Positions 61,836 through 64,000 of a stretch of DNA of 64,000 nt are shown here, piece after piece. Under the pieces are notes generated by a model, which was not told the origin of the DNA, made no database searches, and was given only the letters and a program-made list of their open reading frames with translations. Numbering within the stretch: position 1 is the first letter of the stretch; the number at the start of each line of letters is the position of its first letter. The translations under genes and the position numbers were made by a program. Source of the stretch: Flavobacteriales bacterium UBA952. GTDB lineage: Bacteria > Bacteroidota > Bacteroidia > Flavobacteriales_D > Crocinitomicaceae. The stretch is taken from assembly GCA_002293185.1 (NCBI GenBank), contig DBCS01000006.1, positions 21,116-85,115 of the forward strand. Direction: 5' to 3'.

Positions 61836-62706
61836 ACCGCTCATCCGCATTGGCACACGCGGCAGCGACCTCGCATTATGGCAAGCTCATTTTGTCAAGG
61901 CAAAAATAGAAGCGCTCGGTTGCGAGGTGCAACTCCAAATTATCGTAACGCAAGGCGACCGCATCCAAGATCTTAGCTTTGACAAATTAGAAGGAAAAGG
62001 GTTTTTCACGAAAGAAATTGAAGCGGCACTCCTCAACAACGATATCGACCTCGCTGTACATTCGCACAAAGACCTTGAAACAAGCCAGCCAGCAGGGCTA
62101 TGCATTGGAGCTGTCTCTTATCGCGAAGACCCCTCTGAACTTTTACTCATGCGCAAAACCGCGCAAGATAAAAATCAGCGCTGGGGCCTTAAAGCTGGAG
62201 CAATTATCGGTACCTCTTCAGCGCGTAGAAAATCGATTGTCAAGGCCCTAAGACCAGATCTTCAGATCTACGAACTCCGCGGCAATGTGCCCACCCGCAT
62301 AGAAAAACTCCGCAGTGGCTCATACGACGCCATCTTACTTGCCAATGCGGGTGTTAGCCGTTTACAAATCGCACTAGATGATTTACACACCCTCGTGCTC
62401 GATCCAACAGAATTTGTTCCGGCACCAGCACAAGGGGTATTAGGCTTACAAATTCGCCAAAATGATACGCAAACCCAACAAATTGTTGCGCAGCTCAACC
62501 ATCCAGAAGTAGCTGCACAAATTGCGATCGAACGCGGCGTTTTACAGGCCTTGCAAGGTGGATGCCAATTGCCTTTAGGTGTCTATTATGGCCCCAACAA
62601 AATATATGCAGCTCATGCTACTTCGGCAAACCTTGCTGCACAATTTTATCAGTTTGACTTAAGTACAAGCGTTTCAGAAATTACAGCTAGCCTCCAAGCT
62701 AAATGA
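61825..62706 (+). CDS. hemC: Hydroxymethylbilane synthase (porphobilinogen deaminase)
   Basis: The 293-aa enzyme joins four porphobilinogens. IRIGTRGSDLALWQA, LAVHSHKDLE (substrate loop), GTSSARRKSIV and the cofactor-binding Cys in GGCQLPLG are all present. It starts 11 bp before the hemA stop and overlaps hemD by 4 bp (ATGA), so the three enzymes are translated as a coupled set. Confidence 0.95.
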   Translation: MPTKPLIRIGTRGSDLALWQAHFVKAKIEALGCEVQLQIIVTQGDRIQDLSFDKLEGKGFFTKEIEAALLNNDIDLAVHSHKDLETSQPAGLCIGAVSYREDPSELLLMRKTAQDKNQRWGLKAGAIIGTSSARRKSIVKALRPDLQIYELRGNVPTRIEKLRSGSYDAILLANAGVSRLQIALDDLHTLVLDPTEFVPAPAQGVLGLQIRQNDTQTQQIVAQLNHPEVAAQIAIERGVLQALQGGCQLPLGVYYGPNKIYAAHATSANLAAQFYQFDLSTSVSEITASLQAK

Positions 62707-63356
62707 GTACAATTTTTATTTCTAAAGACCCTCAATACCTCAGCCCTGAGCTTCAACAACTCATCCAAAAAGGTATGCTCGAAGCGCAGTCACTCATTGA
62801 ATTTAGTGCCCAACCTTTTTTGTGCCCGTCGGCCTATGACATTTTGTTTATAGCAAGTATCCGAGCGGCTGATTTCTTTTTTGCTCAGTGTCAGACAAAT
62901 GCGCAAATTGCTTGTGCTGGTCTAGAGACCGCCAAAAAAGTAACCGAATACTTTCAAAAAGAAGTACACTTTATAGCCCAACATTCAGACCAACCTCAAC
63001 TTGAAGCCCAACAATTCAATGCATGGAGAAAAGGTCGGAGCATTTGCTTTCCAAGTAGCCAACTATCTGTAGGTACCTATTCCTCTTTGATTCCCGAAAA
63101 AGAAAAAATCATCTTGCACGTTTATAACACCCACTTTAAAAATTTGCAGATCAGCGCAAAAGACATCTATATTTTTTCTTCACCAAGCAATGTGCGTGCT
63201 TTTCTAGCGTACAACACCATTGCGGCAAATGCGCAAATTGTTGCATGGGGAAGCACAACTGCCCAGGAATTGGCACAAAACCAAATAAGTGTAACTAAAA
63301 TACTCAACGGACAACAACAAACCGATTTACTCACATGGCTAAATAAAGTGCGCTAA
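62703..63356 (+). CDS. hemD: Uroporphyrinogen-III synthase
   Basis: This family is poorly conserved, and the call rests on size (217 aa), a two-domain alpha/beta pattern (YDILFIASIRAADFFF; DIYIFSSPSNVRAFL with the conserved SPS segment; AWGSTTAQELA) and position directly behind hemC with a 4-bp overlap. It closes hydroxymethylbilane to uroporphyrinogen III. The sequence diverges from the classical proteobacterial form, as in other Bacteroidota. Confidence 0.88.
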   Translation: MSTIFISKDPQYLSPELQQLIQKGMLEAQSLIEFSAQPFLCPSAYDILFIASIRAADFFFAQCQTNAQIACAGLETAKKVTEYFQKEVHFIAQHSDQPQLEAQQFNAWRKGRSICFPSSQLSVGTYSSLIPEKEKIILHVYNTHFKNLQISAKDIYIFSSPSNVRAFLAYNTIAANAQIVAWGSTTAQELAQNQISVTKILNGQQQTDLLTWLNKVR

Positions 63357-63371
63357 ATTTTATCAGATGTT

Positions 63372-64000
63372 ATGAAATTTGAGCAATCCGATCATATCAG
63401 TACCGATTTAATTCATTTATTTGAAAATACTGTATTAGGCACAAACGGTGCCAAATACAAACACCTTGATGTTGCTCAAAGTGTCGCGCACACCGATAAT
63501 CCTTTAAGTTTTTCATTGCGAAGGAGCGAACAACTCATTGCCAATATTACTTTTTGCAAGCGACCTTTTGGTTTGTATTTGCGCTATTTTGCTTTTGAGC
63601 AACGCTTTCATTCTAAAGGAAAAGCGCGCGCCAATCCAAAGTCTAAAATCAAGCAAGAAATAGCAACTGTTTTTGACGACATTATTGCAAAATATCCCGG
63701 TTCAGATGATTATTGTTACGCTTACATTGATGCCAAAAATATCCGCAGTAAATGGATGAGCGAAACGTTTGGCTTTCGAACCAAAGCATACCTAGCCACT
63801 CAAAGTTTCAGTCGTATTTGGCCAAAAGCAGATCCATTGCTAAAGGAAGAGCGCATGAGCTCCGAACTTTTTGAAACCATCGAAAAAAACTACCGCCATT
63901 ATACCGCGTATTTTACCCATTTCTTTGAAGATGGTAACATTTATAGTCTATTTGATTCAAATGGAAAGCGCTTAGCGTTTGCTCAATTTCATAAAGTGCG
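63372..64000 (+). CDS. Probable GNAT-type acetyltransferase (cut by window edge)
   Basis: An ATG at 63372 (15 bp after hemD) opens a reading frame to the end of the window, at least 209 codons. It starts MKFEQSDHISTDLIHLFENT. A YCYAYIDAKNIRSKWMSETF segment near residue 115, then GFRT, resembles the acetyl-CoA-binding end of a GNAT domain. A second domain-like part follows (YTAYFTHFFEDGNIYSLFD). The 3' end is outside the window. Substrate is unknown, and the call could change with the full sequence. Confidence 0.6.
   Translation, partial: MKFEQSDHISTDLIHLFENTVLGTNGAKYKHLDVAQSVAHTDNPLSFSLRRSEQLIANITFCKRPFGLYLRYFAFEQRFHSKGKARANPKSKIKQEIATVFDDIIAKYPGSDDYCYAYIDAKNIRSKWMSETFGFRTKAYLATQSFSRIWPKADPLLKEERMSSELFETIEKNYRHYTAYFTHFFEDGNIYSLFDSNGKRLAFAQFHKV

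Noticed and set aside
1..64000. CRISPR arrays, rRNA, tRNA genes and intact insertion sequences
   Set aside because: I looked for regularly spaced short repeats, rRNA-like conserved blocks, cloverleaf-like 75-mers and transposase motifs (DDE, HUH) and saw none; only the recombinase remnant and ORF6N fragment hint at mobile elements.

Overview
The window comes from a Bacteroidota chromosome, most likely order Flavobacteriales (Fluviicola/Crocinitomicaceae-like relatives are a guess from gene content). The signs are several secreted proteins with type IX secretion (T9SS) C-terminal sorting domains, a GldA-type gliding ABC ATPase, an F-ATPase operon without beta and epsilon, a split transketolase, and promoters of the TTG-N19/21-TAnnTTTG kind upstream of the atp and suf operons. 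Coding density is very high. Genes often overlap by 1-20 bp, and no gene-free stretch exceeds 300 bp.

Left edge (1-3210): an accessory region that looks like a decayed, cassette-type (integron-like) array. Two cargo genes on the minus strand (a serine beta-lactamase/DD-peptidase-fold protein and a small protein, both with T9SS tails) are separated by palindromic, attC-like elements whose outer arms read ACCGCTAAC/GTTAGCGGT. Upstream of them lie the last ~50 codons of a tyrosine recombinase, which I translated by hand from 2820 to 2671, then a truncated ORF6N-domain gene, a strong bidirectional terminator and two tandem ssb paralogues, one of them GC-rich.

3.5-14 kb: housekeeping and small-molecule genes (creD, aroE, rsgA, dtd, alpha/beta hydrolase, Xaa-Pro aminopeptidase, gamma-carbonic-anhydrase-like protein), a lysozyme-like protein of unknown role, an internally deleted YigZ/IMPACT protein, a GH13 lipoprotein, a DUF456 protein and an ankyrin protein. 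14-24 kb: two large T9SS cargo proteins, a single polypeptide fusing lycopene cyclase (CrtY) to a Brp/Blh beta-carotene cleavage domain, exonuclease VII (xseA-xseB), tyrS and gldA. 24-30 kb: a tight minus-strand run of LRR protein, GH25, membrane protein, rnpA, S41 protease and an O-antigen-ligase-like protein. 30-38 kb: a carbohydrate-binding T9SS protein, queA-ribF, and an MBOAT plus two SGNH hydrolases that form an O-acylation module.

38-49 kb: a YyaL/DUF255 protein; split transketolase with a von Willebrand A-domain gene translationally coupled between its halves; a P-domain protein with a gliding-type C-terminus; hutU; and a secreted phosphatase-family protein. 49-58 kb: sufA-like, sufB, sufC and sufD, then a bidirectional terminator facing the convergent atpB-E-F-H-A-G operon. 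58-64 kb: hemJ, methylmalonyl-CoA epimerase, a HAD phosphatase and the overlapping hemA-hemC-hemD haem operon, followed by the start of a probable GNAT acetyltransferase cut by the window edge.

The two observations most worth following are the CrtY-Blh fusion (a predicted one-polypeptide route from lycopene to retinal, with no rhodopsin gene in this window) and the integron-like array at the left edge.
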